Shown here: positions 26,274-35,018 of the stretch, one piece after another
Numbering within the stretch: position 1 is the first letter of the stretch
Layout of the letters: every line of letters starts with the position of its first letter
DNA from: an uncultured Armatimonadota bacterium
GTDB lineage: Bacteria; Armatimonadota; Fimbriimonadia; Fimbriimonadales; Fimbriimonadaceae
Assembly (NCBI GenBank): GCA_903904815.1
Contig: CAIVDU010000064.1
Location: forward strand, 90,120 to 154,119
DNA: 64,000 nucleotides
Reading direction: 5' to 3'
Program-made: the position numbers and the translations under genes
Notes under the pieces: generated by a model
What the model was told of the DNA's origin: nothing
Databases searched by the model: none
The model's input: only the letters and a program-made list of their open reading frames with translations

Positions 26274-27142
26274 AAGGGCACCCCGGTAGCCGTGTGCGCA
26301 CGGAACAGCCCCATGAGAGTTCTTGTCACTTCACCGGGAGTTCCACATCCAATCTTGCGACTATCGAGGGTGACCATCGGAATAACCTCGGCCGCCGTGC
26401 CCGTGAGGAATGCCTCATCCGCCGTGTAGATGTCGAATGGAGTAAGAACACTCTCTTCCACCTGATATCCGGCGCCTCTGGCAAGGTCAATCACCGAGTC
26501 CCGAGTAATGCCTTGGAGAATCCCGCTCGATGGATGGGGAGTCCGAATCAGCTTTCCGTGAACCAAGAAAAGGTTGTCGCCTGTGCATTCCGCGACGTGT
26601 CCGAGGTGATTCAGCATGAGACCTTCGCCCGCTCCCGCCCGGTTCGCTTCCTGCTTTGCGAGGATGTTGGACGCGTACCGTCCGATGCACTTCACGCGCG
26701 GATCCAAGGCGTCTGCAGGGATGACTCGGAAACTTGTCGTGACGACGCCAAGTCCAAGCTCATACGCTTCCGGAGGATAGAGCGACAGACTCGATACCAT
26801 CACCATCACATTGGGGGTGCGGTTGATGTTTTTGGGGTCGAGGCCTAACCCGGTGCCTCGCGTCACATTGAGCCGGATGTACCCGCTCTCGATTTCCGAT
26901 TCGCGACAGACATCAAGGACAATGCCTCGAAGTTCATCGATTCCGATCGCCATCTCGTAGCCGAGATATCGAATCCCATGATAAAGGCGTCGAAGGTGCT
27001 CGTCGAGCTTAAAAACCTTTCGACCGTAGATACGAATTCCTTCGAAAAGACCGTCGCCATACAGATGGGCGTGATCAGCGACACTTGTGGTCGCAGATTC
27101 CAGTTCCATCATCTGGCCGTTCAGCCACACAGACTTCGGCAT
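26270..27142 (-). CDS. ilvE: Branched-chain amino acid aminotransferase (class IV)
   Basis: PLP fold-type IV aminotransferase, 290 residues; last step of Val/Ile/Leu synthesis. The Schiff-base lysine is K151 ('RVKCIGRYASN', followed by 'ILAKQEA'). The start 'MPKSVWLNGQMM' and 'DHAHLYGDGLFEGIRIY' near residue 23-39 are typical. The phosphate-binding 'LTGTAAEVIPM' is near the C-terminus. D-amino acid aminotransferase and aminodeoxychorismate lyase are close relatives; the 'GDGLFEGIRIY' pattern favours IlvE. The stop codon overlaps the CTG start of the McsA-like gene. Divergent from the VanW gene. Confidence 0.88.
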   Translation of the reverse strand: MPKSVWLNGQMMELESATTSVADHAHLYGDGLFEGIRIYGRKVFKLDEHLRRLYHGIRYLGYEMAIGIDELRGIVLDVCRESEIESGYIRLNVTRGTGLGLDPKNINRTPNVMVMVSSLSLYPPEAYELGLGVVTTSFRVIPADALDPRVKCIGRYASNILAKQEANRAGAGEGLMLNHLGHVAECTGDNLFLVHGKLIRTPHPSSGILQGITRDSVIDLARGAGYQVEESVLTPFDIYTADEAFLTGTAAEVIPMVTLDSRKIGCGTPGEVTRTLMGLFRAHTATGVPF

Positions 27143-27270
27143 TCACGCATTTTACTCTGGAATCGAAAACTTGCCCTTCATTTCCCTGGATACAGAAACT
27201 GCATCCTTCATAGGGGTATTCGCCGTCATAATCTCCGTTCAGGTTATCCACCATTGTTTTGAATCCTAAA

Positions 27271-28668
27271 ATGAAGAGAGTATTTCTAGGAACTGGGATC
27301 GGTTTCACCGGGGTTGCCACTTTCCTTTGCGTCTGCGCGGCTCGCTATGAGCCGACGGTACGCCCAAAGACGTTCGCCGGCCCCATCAGTGTCGGTGGGC
27401 TAACTCCCGATGAAGCGGCAAAGAAGCTCCGAGTTTGGTGGGAGTATGAAAAGCTGCAGAAGCACGAACTCAGCACCAAGGACGTTCCCGGAACCCTACC
27501 GGCGTTAACCCCTGATCAACTGGGTGTGGCGCTGGACGACGTCGCCACCGTGGCAAGTCTTCCGCTGGAGTCGTTCGCCGGAAACGCCGAGGCGGCAGTA
27601 ACCGGACAGGCATTCTCAACCAGTCGCTTTCCGTTAGTCTTTCGCCCGACCGGAAAGTCGTACGCCGATCTCGCCTCTCAGATCAAGCGGATGGTTGGAA
27701 ATCCTCACCCAGCAAAAATTGAATATGTGGCTGGCCAGTTGGTGAAGTCGCAGGAAACTCCGCCAGTTGAGCTGGACGTGAACGCGGTGCCTGCGGCGGC
27801 GATCCAGGCCATCAAAGACTCCACCGCAGTTGAACTGCCACTCAAAACGGGTCCAAAGCATGTACCTGACGAGGTGCTCGATACAATCGTGGACGAAGTT
27901 AGCGAATTCTCGACCCGGTTTCCTGCCTCTAACCGTCCTCGATGTTCAAATATTCGCTTAGCCTCCCAAAGAATAAACGGCATCGTCCTGATGCCCGGAG
28001 ATCGCTTCAGTTTCAATCAAGTCGTGGGAAAGCGGACTCTGCGAGGTGGCTTTCAGCTCGCGGGCGTGTTTAAGAACGGGAAGCACGATACCGGTGTCGG
28101 CGGGGGCATATGCCAGGTTTCGACGACGCTGTACAACGCTTCGCTCCTGGGGAATCTGAAAATCAGGAGAAGATCGAATCATTCCATGCCGGTAGCCTAC
28201 GTGCCTTTGGGGCGAGATGCGACCGTCGATTACGGAAATCTCGACTTGGTCGTCGAGAACAACTACCCAACGCCGATTGGGCTCGTGTCGGAGTACGAAC
28301 CCGGAAGACTCACGTTTCGTGTGTTCGGAAAGCGAGACCCGGATCTTGAAGTGAAGATCACCACCCGACCCGGAAAAACGGACCGTGCCCCTTCGGAGGT
28401 GCAGTACGTGCAAGACCCCACTCTTCCCAAGGGAAAACAAAAGGTGATTGAGCCCGGCTCGATTCGAAGGTCCGTGATCACATTTAGGCAGGTCTACCGG
28501 GCTGGAAAGCTTGTCGAAACCCAGACCCTTGGACCAAGTTTTTACGGAGGGGGAGTCAAGATTATCGCGGTTGGAGCCTCGAAGACAGCGACTGTCGGAC
28601 ACCCCGTGACTCCGCCCCACCCCGATAATGGGGATGAGTCTCCAACTCCGACTCCGCTGGGCGGATAG
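27271..28668 (+). CDS. VanW-family / G5-domain exported protein
   Basis: 465 residues from ATG 27271 (a TTG at 27259 would add four). The N-terminal hydrophobic segment 'VFLGTGIGFTGVATFLCVCAA' anchors or exports it. The middle is a peptidoglycan-binding-like region. Residues about 225-360 are the VanW domain: 'RCSNIRLASQRINGIVLMPG', 'FSFNQVVG', 'GVGGGICQVSTTLYNA' and 'VDYGNLDLVVEN'. The C-terminal ~80 residues resemble a G5 domain ('QVYRAGKLVETQTLG') and end in a Pro/Thr tail. VanW proteins are cell-wall-associated with unknown activity. It is unrelated to vancomycin resistance in this context. Confidence 0.88.
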   Translation: MKRVFLGTGIGFTGVATFLCVCAARYEPTVRPKTFAGPISVGGLTPDEAAKKLRVWWEYEKLQKHELSTKDVPGTLPALTPDQLGVALDDVATVASLPLESFAGNAEAAVTGQAFSTSRFPLVFRPTGKSYADLASQIKRMVGNPHPAKIEYVAGQLVKSQETPPVELDVNAVPAAAIQAIKDSTAVELPLKTGPKHVPDEVLDTIVDEVSEFSTRFPASNRPRCSNIRLASQRINGIVLMPGDRFSFNQVVGKRTLRGGFQLAGVFKNGKHDTGVGGGICQVSTTLYNASLLGNLKIRRRSNHSMPVAYVPLGRDATVDYGNLDLVVENNYPTPIGLVSEYEPGRLTFRVFGKRDPDLEVKITTRPGKTDRAPSEVQYVQDPTLPKGKQKVIEPGSIRRSVITFRQVYRAGKLVETQTLGPSFYGGGVKIIAVGASKTATVGHPVTPPHPDNGDESPTPTPLGG

Positions 28669-28677
28669 GCTTCCCGA

Positions 28678-30546
28678 TCAGCCTCGGACCGCAATGAGCC
28701 GGAACTGGTTTCCGTTGACGACCACTTTGCCGGCTACGCGAAAGTCGAATAAATGAAGCTGGGGGAAAGCCTCTGGCACCGGAGCCACCACGTACTGGAC
28801 TCCAAGTTCGTTAATCTTCGCTAGCCGTTCGGTTGCTTGCGCGTTTCCAAAATAAAGGTGAGAGAGTTCCCCACGCCGATTGTTGTAATCGGGGGTCTCG
28901 CTCCAATGCCCTGCATACGTATAGCTGCCGGTCAAACCGGTCAAGATCGGGTTGAGGTCCGGCACAATCGGCGTAAGAAAGACGTCCGGTTCTCTTGCTC
29001 CCGTGGAGGGGTCGATTTGAATGGCGGGAATTCCGGGTGGAGCAATCACGACTTTGCGCCCTGGTATCGAGTTCAGGGAATCCAGGATACGCACCACATC
29101 CGAATTGACATAGACCGACTGCAGGGTGGTCCGTGACACATCGGCGCGAATGTAGTCGGTCTCTCGAAGCAGCCAACGGAATGAACTTGCCGAAAACAGA
29201 AGCACGACTAATGCGGTGGCCAGATTCCGAGGATTCCGTTCTTGGTTTCTTCCCAAATATGCCATCGCCAGAGCCGCGAGGATGGCCCACGGGATAGAAA
29301 GTCCCATGGCGAGCTTTCTCTGATACAAGCCAGGAAAGTAGATCGCAATCGTGCCGAGAAGCGCCCACGATGCCACCAGATTCCATGCCGGATTCTCGTC
29401 TGCAAGCAGGGCAAGGGAACCGAGTAGGGCGACAAACGCCCCCGCCCACGCGGCCGGTGAAAGAAAATAGCCGCCCGCATGATCCTTGGCCGCCCACGTC
29501 ATTGCGGCAAAGACTCCTGCTGCCAGGATGGCCCCTAAGATCCGCTTCCTTCTTTCGAGCTCCGAAGCGGCGGGTCGAGCGACGAGCGCAATAATGCCGA
29601 GCAGGATCATCGGCAGGTAGCCAAAAAGCACCTGCCTAAAGTTCGGTGAGAACGTTTGAGTGGCAGCCCTCGCCTGGAACACGGGGTCGTTGGCCAATAC
29701 GTAAACGAACCATAGGGCGGACGGGATCGCCCCCGCCGCAATCACCAACGCTCTTCCCACCCAACTCAGCGTCAAGTTCCGGCGGGTGAACTCCATGGCC
29801 ACCAAGCCGAGCAGCACGAAACAAACCAGCAGCACGTCGTAGCTGTGAATGTTCATCAGCACCAGGGAGGCAACCGCTCCAATCGCAACCTTGGACCAAT
29901 TCTTCTGAGAGTCGAGGACGCTGATGAAAATGGTTAAGATCAGGCAAAGGCTGACCATGAACAAACCATTCGTGAGCATGGAGGGGAATACAAATCCCTC
30001 AGGTTGCCAAACGTCCGTAGGTAGCCGTCCCAACATCGGCGAGGAAAGCACGTCCGGCGCAGGACGGACAATCTCCTCCCCGAACGTGTGCCAAACCAAG
30101 AAGCCAAGCCCCCCGCCAAAGACCGCAAGCGCCATCGCAAGCTTGCGGGCATAGAAGGTCGCATCGAGCCGAAGGACGATTCGGTGAAGCAGAAAAATAA
30201 AACCGACGCCAAAACCGATGCGGGCAACATTGGAAACGAAGCTGATTCCTAGGAAGCGAGCGAGCAGGCCCAATACAAAGAAGTAAATATGGATGGTCAG
30301 GCCAGGCTGATTATCGGTCGTGAACCGATTGTCCATAAGCAGATGGCCATCCATCGCCTGCCGCATCCAAGCGGCGTAGACCATATGGTCGTCTGTGTTG
30401 TACTGGAAACCTAGATAATGTCCTGCCGGAGGCGTGTGCGAAAACCCTCCGATCACCGGAATAGCCGCCACGATACCGGCCCCTATCGCCAGCATGGCGA
30501 CGAAGCGTCGATCAGACAAGATCGCGTCTTTGGAATCTGAAGTCAA
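28678..30546 (-). CDS. Polytopic membrane protein, GT-C-like
   Basis: 622 residues with about 13 membrane helices and a C-terminal soluble domain of ~150 residues. The first loop after helix 1 contains 'YNTDDHMVYAAWMRQAMDG', in which the DD pair and the following 'LLMDNRFTTDN' resemble the acidic catalytic loop of GT-C glycosyltransferases that use lipid-linked sugars. The final part ('VVIAPPGIPAIQI', 'LSHLYFGNAQATERL', 'GVQYVVAPVPE') is like the periplasmic domain of such enzymes. No specific family is recognised. It is convergent with the VanW gene. Confidence 0.72.
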   Translation of the reverse strand: MTSDSKDAILSDRRFVAMLAIGAGIVAAIPVIGGFSHTPPAGHYLGFQYNTDDHMVYAAWMRQAMDGHLLMDNRFTTDNQPGLTIHIYFFVLGLLARFLGISFVSNVARIGFGVGFIFLLHRIVLRLDATFYARKLAMALAVFGGGLGFLVWHTFGEEIVRPAPDVLSSPMLGRLPTDVWQPEGFVFPSMLTNGLFMVSLCLILTIFISVLDSQKNWSKVAIGAVASLVLMNIHSYDVLLVCFVLLGLVAMEFTRRNLTLSWVGRALVIAAGAIPSALWFVYVLANDPVFQARAATQTFSPNFRQVLFGYLPMILLGIIALVARPAASELERRKRILGAILAAGVFAAMTWAAKDHAGGYFLSPAAWAGAFVALLGSLALLADENPAWNLVASWALLGTIAIYFPGLYQRKLAMGLSIPWAILAALAMAYLGRNQERNPRNLATALVVLLFSASSFRWLLRETDYIRADVSRTTLQSVYVNSDVVRILDSLNSIPGRKVVIAPPGIPAIQIDPSTGAREPDVFLTPIVPDLNPILTGLTGSYTYAGHWSETPDYNNRRGELSHLYFGNAQATERLAKINELGVQYVVAPVPEAFPQLHLFDFRVAGKVVVNGNQFRLIAVRG

Positions 30547-30567
30547 TTTGGGTGATTCGGTCGAGGG

Positions 30568-30945
30568 TCAGTTGGGCACTGGGCGGTGCATTGAACGATA
30601 GATCGAAATAATCAAGTCCGAGTTGCTCTTTGCTTCGTGGTTGGTAGGATCCAACTTTAGAGCCTCTCGATAAAGGCGAAGGGCTTGGCGGTACTTCGTC
30701 TTTGGCGGAAGAGTCGTGGCCACCATAGAAACCGTTCCATATTTGACGGTGGCAATGACATACGCCTGCTTACTCTTGGCGGAAGATCGATGGTGGTAAC
30801 CCGCCTTAGCCGCAATGTACTCTTTCTCGGTTTTTGCTAAGAGCTTTGCGTCGTCCTGATTAGGCGAGGCCAAACTCATTTGTCCCTGTGCTCCGATGAA
30901 TCCTGCGACTACCGAAAAGAGACACACCATGAAAAGCTTGCGCAT
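30568..30945 (-). CDS. Small exported TPR-like protein
   Basis: 125 residues from ATG 30945. A signal peptide (MRKLFMVCLFSVVAGFIGAQG) is followed by a basic helical region. A single TPR-like unit ('YRQALRLYREALKLDPTNHEAKSN', about 85-108) is near the end. An in-frame GTG at 30975 overlaps the upstream DUF4350 gene. It begins just after that gene's stop, so it is likely the last gene of the DUF4129/DUF4350 unit. Function unknown. Confidence 0.72.
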   Translation of the reverse strand: MRKLFMVCLFSVVAGFIGAQGQMSLASPNQDDAKLLAKTEKEYIAAKAGYHHRSSAKSKQAYVIATVKYGTVSMVATTLPPKTKYRQALRLYREALKLDPTNHEAKSNSDLIISIYRSMHRPVPN

Positions 30946-30962
30946 GGCCAAGATTCTAGCCG

Positions 30963-32150
30963 CTAAGCACTCCACTGGTGAGTCCCGGAGAAGAGGTATT
31001 CGTCAATAACACGTTCCGCTACCTGGATATTCTTCAGTGCGTCCGCCGAAGTTAACCGATCATCGGCCTTAAGTCGCTCAAGTCGACCGAGAGCGTTCAG
31101 GACTTTCTCTGGGAGTACGCGGTTTCTTTCTCCCTCCGAAGCATCCCTGGGAATTCTCAAGTACACCCGAAGCTTGTGATCCAGTCTCTCAAGCGCGGCT
31201 TCGACGGCGACGTCGTTTCTGCGCGCTCTTTCGAGCAAATCTCCAAAAGCCTCAGCCATGTCCCGTGAACTCTGAACCACCCTTCTGCGCTCTTCGGGAT
31301 AGCCGAATCGACGCCCTAAGGTGAATACAAGCACAATGAATAGCACGATGGCTTGTCGCCACGCCGACACTGCCCATTCTCCCAGACTCTCGAAGAATCC
31401 GGGATCGGCAACGTTTCCAAAAGAAGCTTCCGTGAAGACGAGTCGATCGCCGGGTCGTGCCACCAATTCAATAGCTGAGAGTACGAGTTCTGCGTCGTCG
31501 GCCTTGTCGATGAACCGATTTGAGGCCGCGAGGCCATCGTTGCAAACAACGATCTTGCCCTTGCCGACATGACTGACCCAAACAAAAGGGTCCTCGTTTT
31601 GCTTCCAAATGGTGACTGGTATTTGGCCTAGGTCGTTGACCGGCAACGATGCTTCGAGCGGCTGGACGTTTGCCCCGAGGAGCTTCAGGGTCTTGGGCAC
31701 AATCTTGTTCTTAACCTCCAACGGAGGGTCCTGAAGCGCACGGTGAGACGCGTCGGCAAAGTTGGATGGATAGATGAAAGTCACCGCTCGACCGCCTGAT
31801 TTTAGGTACCCCGTGAGGTTTTTCTTGAATGGAGGGTCTTCGTCATCTGCCGTGGAGTCCGAGGTAGAAGGGAAGGGTGCATCGTCAACTGCCTGTTTAG
31901 TTTTCTCTTCACTGAAGCAGATGGCAACATCCCGAGGTCCCAAATGCGGCTTCGTGGCAGTATTGACCGACACCTGGTAACCAGCCTTTTGCAGCAGAGA
32001 GTAAAGTGCCGCCGATCCGCTCGCATCAAAATTCGAAATGGTCGGCTCCGTGCTCGTCTCTCGACTACCTAGCGCGAGCGCAAATCCAGAGATCACGAGA
32101 ATGCCGAATAGGCCCCAGAATATGGGAGGTAGACCCCTGCGCTGAATCAT
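30963..32150 (-). CDS. DUF4350-domain membrane protein
   Basis: 395 residues. An N-terminal membrane helix ('IFWGLFGILVISGFALALG') is followed by a DUF4350 domain: 'FDASGSAALYSLLQKAGYQV', 'RDVAICFSEEKT' and 'GKGKIVVCNDGLAASNRFID'. A second helix ('AIVLFIVLVFTLGRRFG', about 265-282) precedes a cytoplasmic helical tail. Such proteins sit in MoxR-DUF58-DUF4129-DUF4350 clusters. Its start overlaps the DUF4129 stop by four bases (ATGA), so the two are coupled. The MoxR ATPase and DUF58 partners are not present in this window. Confidence 0.85.
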   Translation of the reverse strand: MIQRRGLPPIFWGLFGILVISGFALALGSRETSTEPTISNFDASGSAALYSLLQKAGYQVSVNTATKPHLGPRDVAICFSEEKTKQAVDDAPFPSTSDSTADDEDPPFKKNLTGYLKSGGRAVTFIYPSNFADASHRALQDPPLEVKNKIVPKTLKLLGANVQPLEASLPVNDLGQIPVTIWKQNEDPFVWVSHVGKGKIVVCNDGLAASNRFIDKADDAELVLSAIELVARPGDRLVFTEASFGNVADPGFFESLGEWAVSAWRQAIVLFIVLVFTLGRRFGYPEERRRVVQSSRDMAEAFGDLLERARRNDVAVEAALERLDHKLRVYLRIPRDASEGERNRVLPEKVLNALGRLERLKADDRLTSADALKNIQVAERVIDEYLFSGTHQWSA

Positions 32151-33073
32151 GCGGCCACCAACCGTGTGGCATCGACGATGTCCTGGTACCAGGTTCGGAA
32201 ACGCTGAACGTCGTCCGAACCATTGACTTGATAGCCGTACCAGATCCGATCAAAAGCTTTCGTCGGTTCTCTAAAATTCAGCCCATCCGGAAGACGAGGA
32301 CTCGCCTCGATTCGGGCCAAATGCTCCCAATTAGTCTGGCCCCGATCGAATCGGGCAACTCGAGATTCATCGAACTTCATGAGGCAAGCCAAATAAAGAC
32401 TTCGGACTGCCTCGCGGTACCGGCCCTCCTTTTCGAGCTGGTCCGCAAGCACGAGCCACTCATCGAGTGTCCGGTCCGCTTCGTCTTCCTCCACCAGCTG
32501 ACCCTTTTTGGTAGGCAGTCGAAGGCTCGACAAGTCGACCTTCTTGATCACGAAGAGCAGGAACAACAGGACCGCCACTCCCAAAACGAACCACGCGGCG
32601 TAGATGATCCAGTCCCCGAGGAAACCCAGGTTCATTCCTCGCGCGTTCGGCTTACTTCGCGGTAGGTGCCACTTCTTGAGGCGCGCAAAGGCACGGCCGA
32701 GCCAATTCGTTTCCTCGCGTTCACCCGGATCGGAATAGATTGGGCTCTGCTTGATTTCGGTCGCTAAACTCTTAGCCTGAGAGGGGCCAGTCGTTTGCTC
32801 AGCCAGCGATCGAAGCTCAATGACTTCAGCCACCGAGTCGGGACCGTGCGGCGCATTGTCGGCAGCGGCGTCTCCCGATTCGTCTACTCCCTTGAGAAGT
32901 TCGAGAAGGCGAGGATCTGATTTGACGAGTGGGCTCGACTCCAGGAGATGTAGCTTTGCTTCTGTGTTCGGAGCATGTTTCAACTGCTGATCGAGATCAG
33001 AGTAGGGCCCCGCAAGCGCCAGCCCAATCATCGATACCCAGACGCTAAACGTTAAAACGGTTCGTACGACCAT
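32147..33073 (-). CDS. DUF4129-domain membrane protein
   Basis: 308 residues from ATG 33073. A signal-like N-terminus ('VVRTVLTFSVWVSMIGLALAG') is followed by a soluble periplasmic part and one membrane helix ('DWIIYAAWFVLGVAVLLFLLFVI', about 155-178). The DUF4129 domain is at the C-terminus: 'EGRYREAVRSLYLACLMKFDE' and 'RFDRGQTNWEHLARI'. It resembles the C-terminal part of transglutaminase-like/DUF4129 proteins. It overlaps the upstream membrane gene by 29 bases and DUF4350 by four. The three genes form one coupled transcript. Confidence 0.85.
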   Translation of the reverse strand: MVVRTVLTFSVWVSMIGLALAGPYSDLDQQLKHAPNTEAKLHLLESSPLVKSDPRLLELLKGVDESGDAAADNAPHGPDSVAEVIELRSLAEQTTGPSQAKSLATEIKQSPIYSDPGEREETNWLGRAFARLKKWHLPRSKPNARGMNLGFLGDWIIYAAWFVLGVAVLLFLLFVIKKVDLSSLRLPTKKGQLVEEDEADRTLDEWLVLADQLEKEGRYREAVRSLYLACLMKFDESRVARFDRGQTNWEHLARIEASPRLPDGLNFREPTKAFDRIWYGYQVNGSDDVQRFRTWYQDIVDATRLVAA

Positions 33074-34088
33074 CGCGTCCAATCTCCTCGGCAAGCTGCT
33101 CAATGTCGAATCCTTCAATGAGAATCCGCCTCTCGTAGTACAAGACGGTCAAAACGATGGCCCAGAAAGGCAATAGAGCCCAAACCGCGCAAAAAACCGG
33201 GATCAACCACACGGCTGTGGTCAGGAGGGGCTCCAGCATCGAGTGGTTTGCCCAGCCTCTTACGATCCCCTCCACATCCAAGAGAACCAACACGGCAGAC
33301 ACTCCCGCCGCGATCGCCGCAAATGCGATGGTGCTGACCACATAAAGCGTCCCCACGGTTCCCGCGCCAGTCGGCTGATATTTGGCTGGTTTCACCAGCT
33401 TCTTCATTCGCGCTTTCGCTTCCCGTAAACCCACTTCTTCAAGGACGACGATCGGAAACATAATCGCCCGGTTGGCGAACACGACGAGCACGGCAAGGCA
33501 ACCTCCGGCAAAGGCAAAGCCACCGATAACCGCGAGCAGCCCTGCCAGCGGATTATCTTTGCTGGTCAGACTCGTAGCCACGCCGCTCAAGAGAAGGATG
33601 CTTCCACCAGCAAGGGCCAAACCGAAACACACGAACAGTTCTCGCAGCCCGCAAAGAAAGATCGTTCCCAACCGACCTCTTACTGCGGCCTCGGCGGATT
33701 CGGTATCGGTCGGTTTGCCAAGAATGAACTCAGAAGTAAGACGAATGACGATGCTGCCCGCGTAGCTAGCCCCAAGAAGGAAGATCGGACCACCGACGAA
33801 CACGGCAAGGGTCACCGCAAACAGCGCTTCGCCGACCTGGCCAATGGTGCTGTCCGGTCGCTGAGTGTATTGAAGCTGGGGAAGGGCGTATCCGAAGATG
33901 AAGTCTAATGCGGCAACGCAAAAGAAAGTTGGATTCAGGCAAACTCTCAGGAGTTGTAGGCCAAGATTTCTGGCGACGCCGAGCGAAGTGTCAAGGACCT
34001 CGCCCGAGGTCATTGGGCGAAGCCTAGAGCGCCGCTCTACTTTGGCGGCACGAACTGCGAGATAACGAGCGACCGGGTCAGACGTCAC
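33045..34088 (-). CDS. Polytopic membrane protein of the DUF4129/DUF4350 cluster
   Basis: 347 residues with about six membrane helices. It resembles the glycerophosphodiester-phosphodiesterase membrane-domain / DUF975-type integral proteins: long hydrophobic helices separated by Gly-rich turns, 'RPMTSGEVLDTSLGVARNLG' at the N-terminus. It is the first gene of the cluster, starting at 34088. Its last bases overlap the next gene (DUF4129). The family is not certain. Homologs typically stand upstream of DUF4129/DUF4350 proteins, which supports a common envelope role. Confidence 0.72.
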   Translation of the reverse strand: MTSDPVARYLAVRAAKVERRSRLRPMTSGEVLDTSLGVARNLGLQLLRVCLNPTFFCVAALDFIFGYALPQLQYTQRPDSTIGQVGEALFAVTLAVFVGGPIFLLGASYAGSIVIRLTSEFILGKPTDTESAEAAVRGRLGTIFLCGLRELFVCFGLALAGGSILLLSGVATSLTSKDNPLAGLLAVIGGFAFAGGCLAVLVVFANRAIMFPIVVLEEVGLREAKARMKKLVKPAKYQPTGAGTVGTLYVVSTIAFAAIAAGVSAVLVLLDVEGIVRGWANHSMLEPLLTTAVWLIPVFCAVWALLPFWAIVLTVLYYERRILIEGFDIEQLAEEIGRDGRTNRFNV

Positions 34089-34175
34089 TGATAACGTAAG
34101 TGTAACTAAATCCGGGCCGATTCGGTCCTACTCCTGGCCTTATTACGTTGAAGTTCCGAAAAGTAAACTAAACCC

Positions 34176-34886
34176 ATGAACACGATGATCGCATTGGTGG
34201 CCCTCGGCTCGAGCCATCTCGCTCCAAATATTGAAGAGTTCGTCCAGACAAATCTGAACGACGCGGTTTTTGTCGCCCACGTGCTGAAGGGCGATCAGCG
34301 AGAACTCAGGAAGATCAACGATAGCTTTGGTCAGTCCTACCGATTTCAGACCACCACAATCCGCTATCGTGACCCGTTTATGCTCAGACTCGACGCCACC
34401 GTCGACGACACTTCGGTTCTGTACATCCTGAACGGCACGAATCAGGTGATGAAGATCCCAAGAGCTCACATATCGGTGAAAGCGAATCTGGCTGGCTCAC
34501 CTGGTCGTAGACAGACCGCACTCGATTTTGGTCTCCTCGTTCCGAGTCTCTTCAAATCGCTGTACACCGCCCAGTTCGTCAGATTGGACCGAGCCACCGG
34601 AGATCCGGTCTTTGACCTCACCTACCAAGACAAAGGCGATACCAGCCGAAGTCGCATCTGGATCGATCCGCAGCGGCACATCATCGCAAAGCGGGAATGG
34701 TACAACCAAACCGGTCGACAACTCGCGACTTTTATCTACGACGAAGCCAAGGAGCAAAATGGAGTCTGGTTGCCGACTCGACTCACCGTCAAAAACACCG
34801 ACGATGTGGTCGCTGGCGTGACCCGCTACGACTCCATTCAGGTTAACGGCGGAGTCCCAGAAAACATGTTCTCGATCGACCGCTAA
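34176..34886 (+). CDS. LolA/LppM-like exported protein
   Basis: 236 residues. A short hydrophobic N-terminus ('MIALVALGSSHLA') is a weak signal. The rest is a beta-rich half-barrel: 'FRFQTTTIRYRDPFMLRLDATVDDT', 'TNQVMKIPRAHISV' and 'LTYQDKGDTSRSRIWIDPQRHIIAKREWY', then 'GVWLPTRLTVKNTDD'. This pattern is that of LolA/LolB-type outer membrane lipoprotein carriers and of DUF1571-type proteins. Transport of lipoproteins or lipids between membranes is inferred. A hairpin follows the stop. It is divergent from the DUF4129/DUF4350 cluster. Confidence 0.72.
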   Translation: MNTMIALVALGSSHLAPNIEEFVQTNLNDAVFVAHVLKGDQRELRKINDSFGQSYRFQTTTIRYRDPFMLRLDATVDDTSVLYILNGTNQVMKIPRAHISVKANLAGSPGRRQTALDFGLLVPSLFKSLYTAQFVRLDRATGDPVFDLTYQDKGDTSRSRIWIDPQRHIIAKREWYNQTGRQLATFIYDEAKEQNGVWLPTRLTVKNTDDVVAGVTRYDSIQVNGGVPENMFSIDR

Positions 34887-34896
34887 AGCTCTTTAA

Positions 34897-34930
34897 CCCT
34901 CGTCTCGGATTTCTCATTCCGGGGCGAGGG
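34897..34930 (+). terminator. Possible hairpin terminator after the LolA-like gene
   Basis: 13-bp stem (CCCTCGTCTCGGA with complement, two G-U pairs) and an eight-base loop, just after the stop. The following U-run is poor, so termination may be weak. Confidence 0.4.
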
Positions 34931-35018
34931 AACGGGAAAATCTTTCTGACAAGCAGTGGGGAAGAGCTATCGGTTTGGACACGAAAACTCCGAAGCTGAA
35001 GGCTCGAATGCGTTGGCC

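Noticed and set aside
26264..26290. Programmed frameshift from ilvE into the McsA-like frame
   Set aside because: The required -1 shift has no slippery heptamer before the ilvE stop, while a CTG start with GGGG upstream explains the frame better. A sequencing error cannot be excluded.
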